64,000 nt of DNA, taken from positions 4,588,001 through 4,652,000 of the forward strand of contig NC_060110.1 of assembly GCF_021155765.1 (NCBI RefSeq), given 5' to 3'. Position 1 is the first letter of the stretch. The number at the start of each line of letters is the position of its first letter. This DNA comes from Diprion similis (lineage: Eukaryota > Arthropoda > Insecta > Hymenoptera > Diprionidae). This document shows, in pieces, positions 19,703 through 32,700 of this stretch. Made by a program: the position numbers and the translations under genes. The notes under the pieces were generated by a model. That model was not told the DNA's origin, made no database searches, and was given only the letters and a program-made list of their open reading frames with translations.

Positions 19703-20404
19703 TTTGACAACTACTTTGCGGCTCGTGAGCTCTTCAAAGCTCCAGCCATAGATCAAGGCATCAAGGTGATCAAGGCCATAGATACGCAGGCTAGAGAGAG
19801 GTGGGACAAGCTTGGCATTCGAGTGAGATGCAGAGTCGTCTGAGCGTTTGCATTGGAATATTCCAATCAGAGAATACTAAACTACATGAAAGAACATTGC
19901 TATTTCCTGTCTCTCTTGCTCTACCGCTTTACTGCCAAATCTCTGTCCTACTCCTAGGGAATTTTCAGTCCACTCCAGAACACTTCAGGTGAATTCGGGT
20001 AAAACAACTCAAGCGTAGTGTGAGTATACTAGGGATACGTCCCTATATTAAGCTCCAAGTGCATCTAAGAATTTTTAATCCCTTTTGCGCTGCCGAGTTC
20101 GTGGGTGACCCTGTCCTAGGGAATTTTCAGCGCTATACGAGCCAATTTCAGAACGCACCCCGTGTAGTCCTGGATGCCAGTACAGATCCAACTTCATAAC
20201 AATTAATCACTACTGATCTAGGGTATTTTGACACTCTTGAGTGCGAGAAAACAACTTTTTTAGAGAAAGAAGCTGCACTTCTAAGCAAATCGTGTATACA
20301 TACATCACCAGCTCGGGTGATCACCAGTGTATTTAGCGGTGCATGATTTTCTTATTTTGATACCTGGATAATATTCACTATTAAAGAATAATTTAGCTAT
20401 CAAC
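19703..20404. promoter_or_regulatory. bidirectional rolled/RPB11 promoter region
   Basis: The start codons of rolled (minus) and RPB11 (plus) are 702 bp apart and point outward, so both promoters must lie in or near this interval. It is less AT-rich than the surroundings. A 17-bp word TCCTAGGGAATTTTCAG occurs twice in the same orientation (19952-19968 and 20114-20130), and an ATTGG-type CCAAT motif (GCCAATTTC) is near 20141. There is no obvious TATA box for either gene. Open frames here (19646-19843, 19801-19992) are shadows. Confidence 0.6.
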
Positions 20405-22813
20405 ATGAACGCGCCACCAACTTTCGAGTCATTTCTTTTGTATGATGGAGAGAAGAAGTAAGCATTCTGTGAAACCATTTTTCCCAAGTTAAGGTTAAGC
20501 TCAGGTTTTAGGTTAATATAAACAAACTATTCACCTGTCAGTACGCTAAGTCAAGACTTAAGTGTTTTACCGCACCTTGGGATAGCGTATTTTGCATTCC
20601 ATTGGTTTCTCCCGGTTCGTCAATGCTGTATTCGAAAGAATATATTGCTTTAACCATTGGAACTAGACTTGGAAGAAGTGTCGTTTTATTAGAGTCACAT
20701 TTGAATCATACAGGAGTTTGACAATAAATTTAGTCTATCACAGCATCGATAAAGACTTCATCAATTTTCGTATCTTGGTGATATTTAAAGACCACAAATA
20801 ATATTGCCACTTGTTAATATTGCCATGAATTACTGACACCCTCGGAAGGATGATATAGGTATACACTTTATTATCCACATATTATCTAATCCTCTAAATT
20901 AAATATTATCCATCGTATTCTGTCGAGCCGAGAGAGTAAATTTTTTGGTTTGATAATAATTGCTTCTAACAATTATAATTTGTTTTACAGAATCATCAAG
21001 GAACAAGATTCGAAAGTACCCAATGCTGCAATATTTACAGTCAATAAAGAAGATCACACCCTGGGAAACATGATTCGAAAGTATTTATCATATGCTTATC
21101 TCTGAGAAACTAAATTTTGTCAGGACAACAATTTGTTGTGCCTGCATCATTTTGAGTGATAGCAATCCAATTTTTTGAAATAGAATACAGTTGACAGTGA
21201 TATAATTAAGGATTTTTCTTTCTGCCTCTATCAATTTAGTCCAAATTTATGACTTTGTCATAAAAAATAGGTTTATTAATGTCTATCCTTTTGTTTCAGT
21301 CAGTTGTTGAAGGATCCTCAAGTTTTGTTTGCTGGGTACAAGTTGCCTCACCCTTTGGAGCATAAATTTGTGATCCGTATTCAAACAACATCCGATTATA
21401 CGCCTCATGAAGCATTTATGCATGCCATAACTGACCTCATTGCAGAGCTTTCACTGTTTGAAGAACGTTTCAAGGTAGGTTTAATTTATTGGAGGATAGC
21501 GAGTTGCTACAGTGAAAATTCTATCCCCTTTGCTGAAAAAGCAATTTTACATTAAATCGTCCCGAAGTGGCTTAGCTTCGGAACAAAACTCATGGTTCAA
21601 GCTTAAAAATTTTTCTTAGAAACACGTTTTACAGAATTCCCAACAAGCGTACTCTTATTGTTAGTATAATCAAACGCTCGGTCATGTCTCATTTTTATTC
21701 AGATACAAAAGTTTGCACACGTTTTTCATCTTCTGGTGGGTCATCTTTCTTGAAACATATTCGCCAAGAACACGAAAACCATTCTGCCTTATCTGCAATT
21801 TAGACTACACAGTTGATACCGAACAATAGTCTTGTAGTACAGAATTTGAGGTAGTATCAATTCTAACGTTTGGGAAACCACAATCGAAAATGTATGAATC
21901 CCATGAAGTTACACTACGTCATTTTAATAACACAGGTCAACAAAAAAAGATACTTTTTTTCAAAATTATATTGAAATGAATAAATTTTTATTCTATATAT
22001 CAAATAATAATCAAAATCTTTATTTATTATTTGTAAAGTTTGCTTTTGTCTCTTTTACGTTGATAAATAAGTCTTGAAGTTTTTAGTTGATAGAATAAGC
22101 AGCAGGTAGCACCATACTGTAATAAAAAACAAACCTCATCTAATAAAACTATTTTTTTCTTTTATTAGTCACCGGAAGAAATCAAAATTTGTCATCTAGA
22201 ACCCAGATGCAAAATTCGTCTTGAACAGATGAAAAAAATTAATTTGAAACAAGTATTCTGGTGATGGCGTAATAGAAACACCACTCTTTACGGAAAATTG
22301 GAACTTTGTTGTGTCTTGATTTGGCAAAACCGCTAGCATTAGACAGATTGAATCAGTGTGGGGATGAAATGGCTGTAACACCTAGATCTGATTCAGGATT
22401 TTCGGGCTATTCAGGGTTTTCATTACTCTCATCAAATTCTGGCTTCATTTTATATCAATATTACCATTTCAAAATCACTTGCAAATGTTTAATCAAAGCA
22501 AAATTGGTAGTCCTGAAGCATAAACCGAAAATATTTGAAAACAAATGACCGGCCATTCCTGAATCTAGGGTTAAAAAATGAAACCGTCGAGCGAAAATTA
22601 ATGAAGCTGAGGGTTAGCGAGCTTTAAGAATTTGTTGAACACACCTTGTATATATGATATCAAATTACCCCGTAGTCATTTTAATCTACCTATATTTATA
22701 GATTATACTAAACCAAATTATGTTATAACGAGTGAATATTCTTGATACATGACAATACACAAATAATATTGTTTCAGGAAGCTATAAAAGAAAAGAAGGA
22801 TGGTTTGGACTAA
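20405..22813 (+). CDS. Polr2J: RNA polymerase II subunit RPB11 (POLR2J)
   Basis: RPB11 pairs with RPB3 to form the alpha-like heterodimer that starts assembly of RNA polymerase II in the nucleus. Four exons join in frame: 20405-20457, 20991-21080, 21300-21474 and 22778-22813, giving 117 residues, the length of the human protein. The protein begins [18 protein letters not shown], carries the RPB11/RpoA-like dimerisation signature [15 protein letters not shown], then [18 protein letters not shown] and [10 protein letters not shown], and ends [11 protein letters not shown]. Every splice site is GT-AG. Nothing is missing. The last exon adds only 11 codons, behind a 1.3-kb intron. It is divergent from rolled and convergent with CLIP-190. 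Confidence 0.97.
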
Positions 22814-22900
22814 ATAAATCTACAGGATTATCTTCATTCCTTTCTTATTATAGAAATAATATGTATAATTTATTTTGTTACTACATTTCAATAGGTGAAT

Positions 22901-22923
22901 AATAAATAATAATAATAAATAAA
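22901..22923 (+). terminator. RPB11 polyadenylation signal cluster
   Basis: At least three overlapping AATAAA hexamers lie 88-110 bases after the RPB11 stop codon, followed by a T-rich stretch. This is the likely mRNA 3' end. Confidence 0.6.
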
Positions 22924-23063
22924 ATTTTTGCCCCAAAAACCGTTAATGTTTCAACTAAAATTACAATATATATTGTAACTTTGTAAATGAAATGTCTACA
23001 ATGTCATTGCACCTCAGTAATAATGTTTCCGTACACTATGGAAATAGCCAGACTTCAGGTGTA

Positions 23064-23453
23064 TTAACCGGCATGTTCCACAAGCTTTGAACCTAGAGGC
23101 AACACCAACAAGAAGCTACAGCTGCTCAGCTGAAACGTCTGCGAGGTGAACACGCCCCGTTTTTTTTCAATGTCCAACGAATTTGGTTTGTCAATACACT
23201 GCTGGACTAGTTTCTTTGTATACAAGAAGAGCTGAAACTCTAAAGAATTTGCAACTCCCATCTCTTCACTGAAAGGTATAAGGCAAGAAAACAGTTGGCT
23301 GGCTTCAGAGTTTTTTTTCTCAGATTGATTCTGATTGTTACGGTCAAAAAGAAGACAGCCGTAATTCACACATCGGCTGCAGGATTTACAGCAGTAGAAA
23401 TTACTTGATGATCGTATTGCCCTCAACTTGTTGTAAAAGTACGTCGCAGGCAT
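23064..23453 (-). CDS. hypothetical 129-residue cysteine-containing protein
   Basis: A single-exon frame starts at an ATG (23453) with MPATYFYNKLRAIRSS, has a cysteine cluster NFYCCKSCSRCVNYGC near residues 18-33, continues through PFSEEMGVANSLEFQLF and ends GSKLVEHAG with TAA at 23064-23066. It lies between the convergent RPB11 and CLIP-190 3' ends, on the strand of CLIP-190 but downstream of its polyadenylation signal. The stretch is less AT-rich than its surroundings, which supports coding. I do not recognise a family, and no signal peptide or membrane segment is convincing. It could be a small gene, a terminal exon or a chance frame. Confidence 0.3.
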   Translation of the reverse strand: MPATYFYNKLRAIRSSSNFYCCKSCSRCVNYGCLLFDRNNQNQSEKKNSEASQLFSCLIPFSEEMGVANSLEFQLFLYTKKLVQQCIDKPNSLDIEKKRGVFTSQTFQLSSCSFLLVLPLGSKLVEHAG

Positions 23454-24139
23454 CAACGATAAGAAAGGAATTTTACGACATTCAAGTTGGAAGGGACCTG
23501 CTCCTTGCAGTTGAATTTTATATTTTATTTGTTTTATTTGATCTTTAAGTTATTGAATGTTTTGTTTGCTCGTTTTGTCTCGTAGGCAATGTTATGAGTT
23601 ATCTCAACAGAAAAACTAAAAGCTTTGCAAATATAGCTGGTACAAAAAAAGCATGTGTCCATAAATGAATAAAAACTTGAATAAAACTTGCATTTCAAAT
23701 TTATTAGTGAGTCAATAAATATTATGATTATATAAATTAAATTATGCAAATGGATAAATGAATAAATATAAATATTTAACCCTTCTTAAGTATCCTGAAA
23801 TATTGCTTATAATATTTTTCTATAAAACAATTTTAAATATAATTTAAGCAAAAGGAAATAGCCAGGGAGAATTAGTAGAACAGCAGCTGGCCATAGGATG
23901 AATAAGGGTAGTTCAACATGAATAGAATGTATGTTCAGATTCTTTTGAATCTTAGCCAACTACTTGGCAACACAGAACCACGACTTAGTCTTTCGGGTAG
24001 ATCTGCTATTCCAAATATACATCCTCCTTCACATCCTTCTAAAACAATTTGATTACGCTATCTAAATTTGAAAGGGTGCACCGAGATAGGTATGAAATAC
24101 GCAGGACGCATTGTCTGCTCAAATATCAATTTTTTACTC

Positions 24140-24145
24140 TTTATT
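24140..24145 (-). terminator. CLIP-190 polyadenylation signal candidate
   Basis: AATAAA on the minus strand, about 375 bases past the CLIP-190 stop codon, is the first canonical hexamer downstream of it. Confidence 0.4.
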
Positions 24146-24518
24146 TGGGATACCCATTGTTGAATTATTGATTAGTTTTTCAAATTGATCACAAATTTCA
24201 GGTTTCGAATTCCACACCTGAAAATTATCAGATTTGATTTGCTCAACGCCATATTCGCCAGAGAGGTTGCACTGGCCTGATGGCTCAAATAAAATTTACT
24301 ACAATTAGTTTTCAACTTTTTGAAAAGTTGAGCGTAAACGTGGCAAGCTTCCGAAAGGAAGTCATTGAATAGCAAACGTATTTCAAAACGCAATTAAAAA
24401 CAACTACTTAAGTTATTCTTATGTATAGAATTATCATTACAAAAATATAATCTGAAAACTCAACATATCCATCTTCTTGCAGGCAAGACACTTGCATATC
24501 AAAAGTTGTTTCTGACCA

Positions 24519-26797
24519 TTAAAAGGTTTCTTCATCATCACAGTGAGCCGTGTCATGTCCAAACACTGAAAACCATAATCAAATTTTTGATCTATTAATT
24601 AATGATTCTTTATCTGATTATATTCTGATGTTAATTAGATCAAAGTATTAAGCCACTCTTCATTAAATTGAAGCATAACAGTGAAGCGATTAAGTAACTT
24701 CTTCATGCAATATGTGATCGAAGTATAAGCTTTTGGATATGATTTTTCACAAAATTAAGTGAAAATAGTTAAGGTGATGCAGTGCTTTTGTCGAAGTACT
24801 TAAACATACTGGTGGGACTTTAACTTACTACTTAACTTTCTTTACCTGAGTTAGTTGAACGGCCTCGAAAACACTGCCGGAAATTTCAATTATCTATCTT
24901 TCATAATCAGGTGATAAATATTTTCAAGTAGCGCTTGTTAATAGGTATTCTATGTTTGTTCGGATAAAATCAGTATAATACCATTGTTCTCTAAATAAAT
25001 TGATATCTGTTGCAAAATTTCCAAGTTTCTGATAGAATACAGAGAATATTTGAACTAAGCTACTGGAGGGGGAAATAGCTCGAGATTTGAATGGCACAAT
25101 AATTTTTCGAATTGAATTAAAGTAGTTGGGTAGCGACAGTGACGTCATCCTACGGATTATCGTGTACACTGTATTCCTCAAATAATCAGAAAATAAATTT
25201 GGCAATGTCGCGTGATTTTCTTGTGTTGTAGTCTGTTTGAATCTTCTGTGTTTACTTCGCTATAACCAGTATTTTTGCGAATCAAAATGTCAGATCGGTT
25301 ACTATATGAAGGGAGATTCTCAAGAAGAAAAAAAATAATCAAGTGTTTTAGTAATACCGTATCTAAACAGCAGAAAACAAATAATTTGCATACCGTGCGT
25401 AATGTGCATACTTGTGACATTGCCAAACGTTTTAATTATTAAATGACGGGCAAAATTCACGAATATTTGACATATCATTCCTAAATATCCATTTTACCTT
25501 GTTCAATATTTTTTCCCGCCCTAAACATTTTATTCTAAAACAACCAACTCGAAACTATCAGTTTTTATCCCAGGGCCTATTTCGACAATATATATAAAAT
25601 AGCTCAACTTTGAAATTAAAAAACTCAGTGACTAAACGGTAAATCATTTTTAAACGTTGTAGAATTGTTTAGAGTCACTCTAAAAATTATATAGTTAAAA
25701 CTCATGTGAATTAAACATTTCCAAAATTACTGCCCAACTACCTTAATTCAAATAAATTCATGTAATTGAACTTAATTTTTTTATTTCAAATTTTTTTAAA
25801 TTCAATTTAACTTGATTCATTTCAATTCGTGAATTTTTATTTTTTCTCAATAATCCACTCTAATTCAAGTGAGTTTGAAAAAATTTCAATAGATATTTTG
25901 TATTTCCTGTTAATTCAAATTTTTTCTTTTAATCCAACTTAATTTCTTACTTGAATTCAATTTCTTTTTTTCTGTAAACTGACAATTCTGGCATGAATCT
26001 AAACTAATTCAAATCAACTTGACTTAATTTTCCATAGTTCGGTTATTTCTCAGTTAATTCTTAAGACTCCATTTAAACGTTAGTGTTATAAAACTATGTG
26101 TTACATCCGGCACGTCCTTCAACAAATGAATTTCTCAGCTGAAACTGAAGTAATCTGTATTGTAAGTAAACCTAAATCGCGCGGCCTCGTTTTGTCCGAA
26201 GTTGAGTAAATTGCGCAATGGATGCTACTTTGTTCTAGAGCGAACATAATACAATTACTCATGTATACTGCATTTTGAAAAAACTTGTCATCCAGAATAG
26301 TTTGATTCTGTGCCATGTTATAGGTGCGTACCAAACCTGTTCAATTATATATTAGCAAATAGCTTGAAAGACTTAAGGAGATAGACCAACACCCTGTAGG
26401 CTATCGTTGAACTGTGAAAGAAAGCGAAACTCTTGTGCTTTGCAAAAACACATGTCAGCATTTTTTCACAGTCCAATAACCTGAAGTGGGTGTATCAGTT
26501 TTGGTTAGTTTAGATTGAAACATTATTGCTAAAACATTATTTTTCACGTGAGCCGGTTGGGCACATCTGTGGTGGCCTAATAAGTGTGTATTAAGAAATT
26601 TTCCTGGCAAGCACTAACCCTCACAAATATCGCAGTAGGGTCTTTCACCCGGTTGCTTCTTTGGAGTTCTCTGTGACGTTTCTGGCTCAGGAGAGTCTTG
26701 TGCTTGACGAGGACAGTCTTCTGTGTCATGTAAATCGAATTGATCACAGATATCACAGAACATTCGAGGTGGCGCCGTTCTCGAATTGACGGAAATC
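24519..26797 (-). CDS. CLIP-190: CLIP-190 C-terminal exons: two zinc knuckles and EETF tail
   Basis: Exon 26619-26797 encodes the first CCHC knuckle, [15 protein letters not shown] (C-X2-C-X5-H-X4-C, residues 1620-1634), and the first half of the second. The second, [14 protein letters not shown] (C-X2-C-X4-H-X4-C, residues 1661-1674), is split by a 2.05-kb intron and completed by exon 24519-24565, which ends DDEETF then TAA. In vertebrate CLIP-170 the second knuckle and the terminal acidic-aromatic tail bind p150glued and fold back on the CAP-Gly domains; conservation of all eight metal ligands and the tail suggests the same here. Confidence 0.93.
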
Positions 26798-29700
26798 CTA
26801 CAAGAAAATGAAAATACTTTGCAACCTTAGATGATTTTGAGTTAAGAAAGAGAAATATAATTTTGAATCGCATTCTAGTATAAACGATGAGTCGTACGGT
26901 ACAAAATTATAATTTAATACTATCTTCAGAAAACAACAACTAAACAGTTTTCTCAAAATATAAGTCGACAAATAAAGATAGAAGGGAAATAATTTTTACT
27001 GAAAAATTTATCTTGTATTACTAAATTTATAAAAAGGAAATTCACGTAAATATTAAACTCACAAATTGTAATCGTCAGCTTCGCTAGGAGGGATACCCAT
27101 TTCTAAAACTTCCACTTTGCATGTGAGAGCATCATTTTTTTTCTTCATGTCTACGATAACTGAGTTTAGGAAATCTATTTGTCCTTGAGCGAGTTCGTGT
27201 TCCTCAAATAACTTGTCCATATCAACGACATTACCTGACAGTAAAAATATGTCATTAAGGCTTTCAAGTCATAGGAGATGGAATGATGCAATTGAACCCT
27301 TGTATTCACAAAATATTTCCAGACTTTGTAGAGATTTCCTCGAAATAAACTACATGACAAAACAATTGGAATCAAAAGCTTGTCCAGGTTTGCATTTTTG
27401 CTTTTCATAATTGCGCTATTCCATTCAGCACAGGATTAATTATAAGTCTTGAAATGCTCTGCATTTACTGAAAGGATTTTTATGAAAATACATGAAAAAC
27501 ATACCAATGCTTTTCTTGTTCTTACTGACGTCGCCTCCTGCAGGATGAATAGACTGATTACTTGGGACGACTTCAACCTGTTTAAAAAAGCAATGAGGAA
27601 TTCAGTATAAATAAACTTGTGTAGTAATGGTTTCCATTGTGGGTTCAAATGTGATCATAGTTGAGTTTCGTTCGGTTATGGTTGTATTGCAGTTGGGTTA
27701 CTGCTGATCTGCGTTTGAGTTGCGGTTCGATACTGATTGGGTTTGTGTTGCTGAAATTATTGATGTTTTGCCGCTGATGATCTACTCTGCTCTCGAATAT
27801 AGACTTAAGTCAGTAGACCATAGGCTGTGTTACTCTTCTATACAAACTTCGGATTAACTTTGATCAAATTCAACAATGTCAGTATCCAGTTTGCTAAACC
27901 AGACCAAATTGTACCCCAACAGCAATCCAACTGTATGCCAGAATTCGGGGAAACTAGTTTCCTGAATAAAATGAGCCAGCTTAGAGTGTCATCGAACGAA
28001 TTTACTAGACGTTTGACCATCATTTGATGAATACTTCATATACAATTATTTAGTAACAAAATTAATAAAATATATGCATTCTGGTTGTACAAACCTTCTT
28101 TATCTAGGAGTTTGCAAATTGATCTCAACCATACCCAAATTTAAACCCACAGGAAAAATGTGCTTAATTCACATATTTGATTCTACATACGTCTTTAAGA
28201 TTTTTCTGATTTTGACTCGCCAGTTTGAGGGCTTCTTTTGCTTCAGCCCATTTCTTATTGATCTCTGCTAATTCTTTTTTCCTGAAAATGTCGTGTTTTT
28301 ATAAAAGTTAATATTCTTGTTCTAGCCTAAGCCTTTCGTTTCCACCAGAATCAAACTGTCGCCTCTTTCAATTCCTATCATGACCGAACTTATTTTTCAA
28401 TTCTATCTGAATAATACTGTATCTGTGATTTGTGTAGATATATTCAAATTCGTAATCTTGCAATCTATTTGTCAGTGTAAAAGTATTACCGTGGCTATAA
28501 ATAGTTACAGTAATAGTATGGGGCCGAAGTTTGTAACGGTAGTGTAACGACATATTTTCTAGTTCATGAACTCAACTACTTTAGCCTTGGGAGCATCCAA
28601 CTTGTTTTCGAGTGAGACTATCAGACGCGGTTACTGTGACTCACAATCAATACAATTATCGGTGTGCCATAGTAAAAACCAAATCTAAAATTTTTGAAGA
28701 AACTGTAACTGTAGAAACTGATTATGCATGACAAAATGTATTTCAATTGTAAAGACTCAATATTCTATTCATTTTCATTGTAGAAACTATTATTGAAAAT
28801 GTCTTTCGATTTCAAAAATCACATCTTGCTTAATAATAATGATAAAAATTACAATCAAACCATACTTTTCCAGGTATGTTCTCATAAGCGATGAGCTTGT
28901 GCAGGGTGAGGAATGGATGGGCTAGTAACTGTCATTATGCTTTTGTGGCTGTCTTGAGATGTTCAATAGAAACAATCTCTTTCCAATTTACTTGACCAAC
29001 TTAATCCGTCCAGTCAAATGTAGTTAAATAATAATATTACTACAATGTGAATAAATTATGCATAATACATACAAATTAGATTCAGTTTCCTTCAACTCGT
29101 TCACCTCTGCATTTACGAGATTCAACTTGTGAGCAAGTTCTTTGGCGATTGACTTGTCTTCGACATCTTTGTTCAGCGATTCTCTGATAGCACTTATACT
29201 TTGCTCCTTTTCTTGCAATAAAGTTTCTAAGGACTCTTTAGTTTGTCGCAAGTTGAGATTCTGCTTGTTAGTATTATCCAGGTCCAATTGTTGAGTTGTG
29301 AGCTTCATTTGATATTCTTCAATGGTCTTTGTCTGCTGATGTTCCAATTCTGCAGCGTGCTTGACTTGTGCGTTGAGCTCGTCAAGAGACTTTTTCATAA
29401 TGCTGAATTCAATATCTTTCTCGTTTATTTTCGCTTTTAGAGACTCCATATTTTCTATCAACTCAGCATTTTGTAACGCTGCTTTGTCAACATTAATCTT
29501 TAAATTCTTTATTTCAGTATCCTTTGCAATTTCAATGTCTTGACAAGATTTTTCCTGCGCCTTGGCTGAATTCTCTAATTTGGCTATCAATTCTACCTCA
29601 GAGGATTTTTTAACAGATAAATCATTTTGCGTAGCAAGTAATTGTTCTTGTAGTACCTTTATCATATCTTGCAATACACGCTTCTCTTCTAACGCAGAGA

Positions 29701-32700
29701 TCGACTTTTGCTGCTCAACTTTAAGCTCTTCATTGACTTTGGATAATTCACTTACAGACTGTGCACTCTTTTCTTCAAAGGTAATAATTTTATTATTCAA
29801 TTCTGAAACAAGATCTTTTCCAGATTTCAATTGAGTTTCAGTATCTATAGCTTTGTTAGTAAGAATTTTGTTATTCTCTGTCGCATCTGCTAATTTTGTA
29901 TTTACTTCATCATGAAGCTGAGTTATTTCGGCAAGAGATTTACTTACAGCCTCATGTTCACTAGTAATATTAGCTAATTGTTTTTCCATAGTAGCCAGTT
30001 TCATTTGCGCTTCTGAAGCAGAATTATCGTTTGCAGATTTCAACAAAGCTATTTGTGTTAGACAATCGTTATACTTGACGTTCATAGACTTCAAGTTATC
30101 GTCACGAATATCTATTTCTTCTTGCATCGCTTTCATTTTCTTTTCGCTTAAGTTAAGCTGCGAAGTTGCCTCTAAGAATAGTTTATTCAAATCTTCTTTA
30201 GAATTTACTTCAGAATTCAGTTTCTGCACTATTTCTTCAATTGATTGTTCTCTTCCATTTAGTTCATTTTCTAATTTCTGCTTCGACTGCTGCAACGTTT
30301 TAAGTTCTTGTGAAAATTCTTCAAGCCTGACTTTTAATTCTTTCATAAGATTTTCATTAATAATTTTTTCTTTATTAGTATTTTCAACAGTTTCATCGTG
30401 TAATTTCTGTAATTCTTGACATCTATCTTTTAATTCTTTAATTTCTTGATCACGAGAACCAAGTTGAGCATTCAATTCAGTAACTTCATTTGTTTTTCTT
30501 TCTACATCCAAACTCAGATCTTTACCTTTATCAACAGTTTCAATGAGTTCACGTTCTCGATTTTTTAAGGAACCAAGTTGCACCGTGAGATCAGTGTTTA
30601 TTTTTTTCTCCGCCATAAGCGAACCCTGTACTTCTTCAAGCTTCGAAGTTAATTCTTTATTCAGTAGTTGTGACTTTTCTAAATCTTGCTCAGTCGACTT
30701 CAGAGTATTTTGAACAGATTCCAGAGAATTTTGAATTTGCCCAACTTTATCGCGCACTTCATCTAACTCTTGTTCCTTTTGTCTGAGATCTTCATTATAT
30801 TTCATCAGTTGATCGGACGAGTTCGCCGTTGAACTTATTAAATTACATATGTCCAATTCCTGTAAAGAAAATAACATTTTTTGTTTTCCAAGACGAATTT
30901 TCCAAGCTTGACATTGAAAAAATGTAACAATGTAATACAAACCAGTTTCTTCTTCTGTTCAACTAGTAAAGAATTTTTTTCCTCTGCAGTAATTAACTTT
31001 CTGTTCAACTCAGCAATAGTAGATGTTAGAGATTGCAACTCAGTTTCAAGCGAAGTCTTACCCTTCACAGATTCCGAAATTGAGTTCTCCAGTTCTGAAA
31101 AATTTGACGATTACAGTAATCTGCCTTCTGCGTCGAAACCATATCGGACAAATTCGCAAATCATAGATTTCTAACACAAGCAGTATTTCCTATATTACGT
31201 TGAAATAGTTTTTACCTGTACATTTTTTCGACAATTGTTCAACTTCCGTTGTCTTCTGCAGAACACTAACTTTCAGATCTGTTATTTCCTGTTGAGTGTT
31301 TTCCATCTCTTTAGTTTTGTTGACAGTTTCTAGTTTCAATTCTTGAATAATTTCTTCCTTGGCTGATATTTTAATTTCAAAATCTTTCGCCATTTCATCA
31401 ATTGTCCTCACGTTACTTTCATTAAGATTACTTATTTCTGTTTCTTTGTTACTCAACTCTTCATTCAATTGCTTTAACCGTGCCAACGTATCAAGCGACG
31501 AGCTTTTAAGATCTGCGATGTCTATTTCCTGGATGGGGTTCATTTAAACGATACTTAATTTATTGAAATAATACAACTGAATTCAATAGTACTGCAACCA
31601 ACACCGCTTGCTCCAATTTGACCAACAATGCGCGTACAGAGAGATTTTCGTCTCAATCAATAGTTTATGATTCAAGAAAAGTAGTGTGTGAATTTTTTTG
31701 TTTTTTCTGTTTGTTCCGAGTATCTCACTCAATACCATGAAAGGCCATGTAGTTGTTCAGATATCTCTTTGTAAAAGTTTTTTTGAGGGTTCATTGCAGT
31801 ACTATAAAAATCAATTTTTGTCGGTACTAACAAGTTTGTTTTTTTCATCATCAAATTTTTTACTATCATCCTCGATTTTTGACTCCAATGTTTGAATTTG
31901 ATTTTGCAGATAATTATTATTTTCATCCAGTGACTTCAACTTTTGCTTCAAATCTGAAATGAATCAATACACGAAAATGAATTAACATGACAACCACATA
32001 TTACCGATCAATATTTACATTCTTAGAATAGGTTTGGATTTCAAGATGTGATCAAATCTCATAAAACGAGATTGAGTATCGATATTAATCTGAGTTTTGT
32101 AATGAATTTGAATAGATGCATAATAATTTTGTGGCAATGTAATATTTCAATTACCTTCAACTTCTGAGAAGGCTTTTTGAAGTTCCGAATCTCTACCTTG
32201 ATTACAGATTTTCATTTCAGTCATTAATTTCTCAATTTCTTTATTTTTCTCATCTAGTTGTGAGGTAATATTTACAATCTTCAACTCCTTTTCAGTCAAC
32301 TGGCTCTTGAATGTATCTGAGAGTTCTTCGAAGCGTTTTGTGTTATCACTTTTTAATTGTTCTAAATTCGTCTTTTGCATTTCTAAATTCCGTTTCACTT
32401 CAGTATCAAGCTCTTCAGTTTTTTGTTTGATTATTTTATCCTTTTCAGATACGATATTCTCATACTTTGAAATCAAGCCTTCTTGTGACAATGTATTATT
32501 CTTCGTAATGTTGTCGATATTAATTACAGACTGTTGTATTTCTTCTTTTAACTTTGCTATGTCTGTATCGTATTTTTGACTCATTTCTGAAATTATCGTA
32601 TTCCTACTTTCTAAACTTTGTTTAGCATGCTGTAATTCGTTTTTCAACGTTGATTCAGAATCTGTTAATGAAGTAGTACTTTTTTCGTGTTCAGTTAACT

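Noticed and set aside
22306..22548. 80-codon plus-strand frame within RPB11 intron 3
   Set aside because: No matching splice sites or phase with RPB11, whose exons already join to the full family length.
30075..30419. Plus-strand frames (114 codons and others) within 29-33 kb
   Set aside because: They are antisense shadows of the Glu/Lys-rich CLIP-190 coiled coil; the Ser/Phe/Leu-rich translation is what the reverse of such codons gives.
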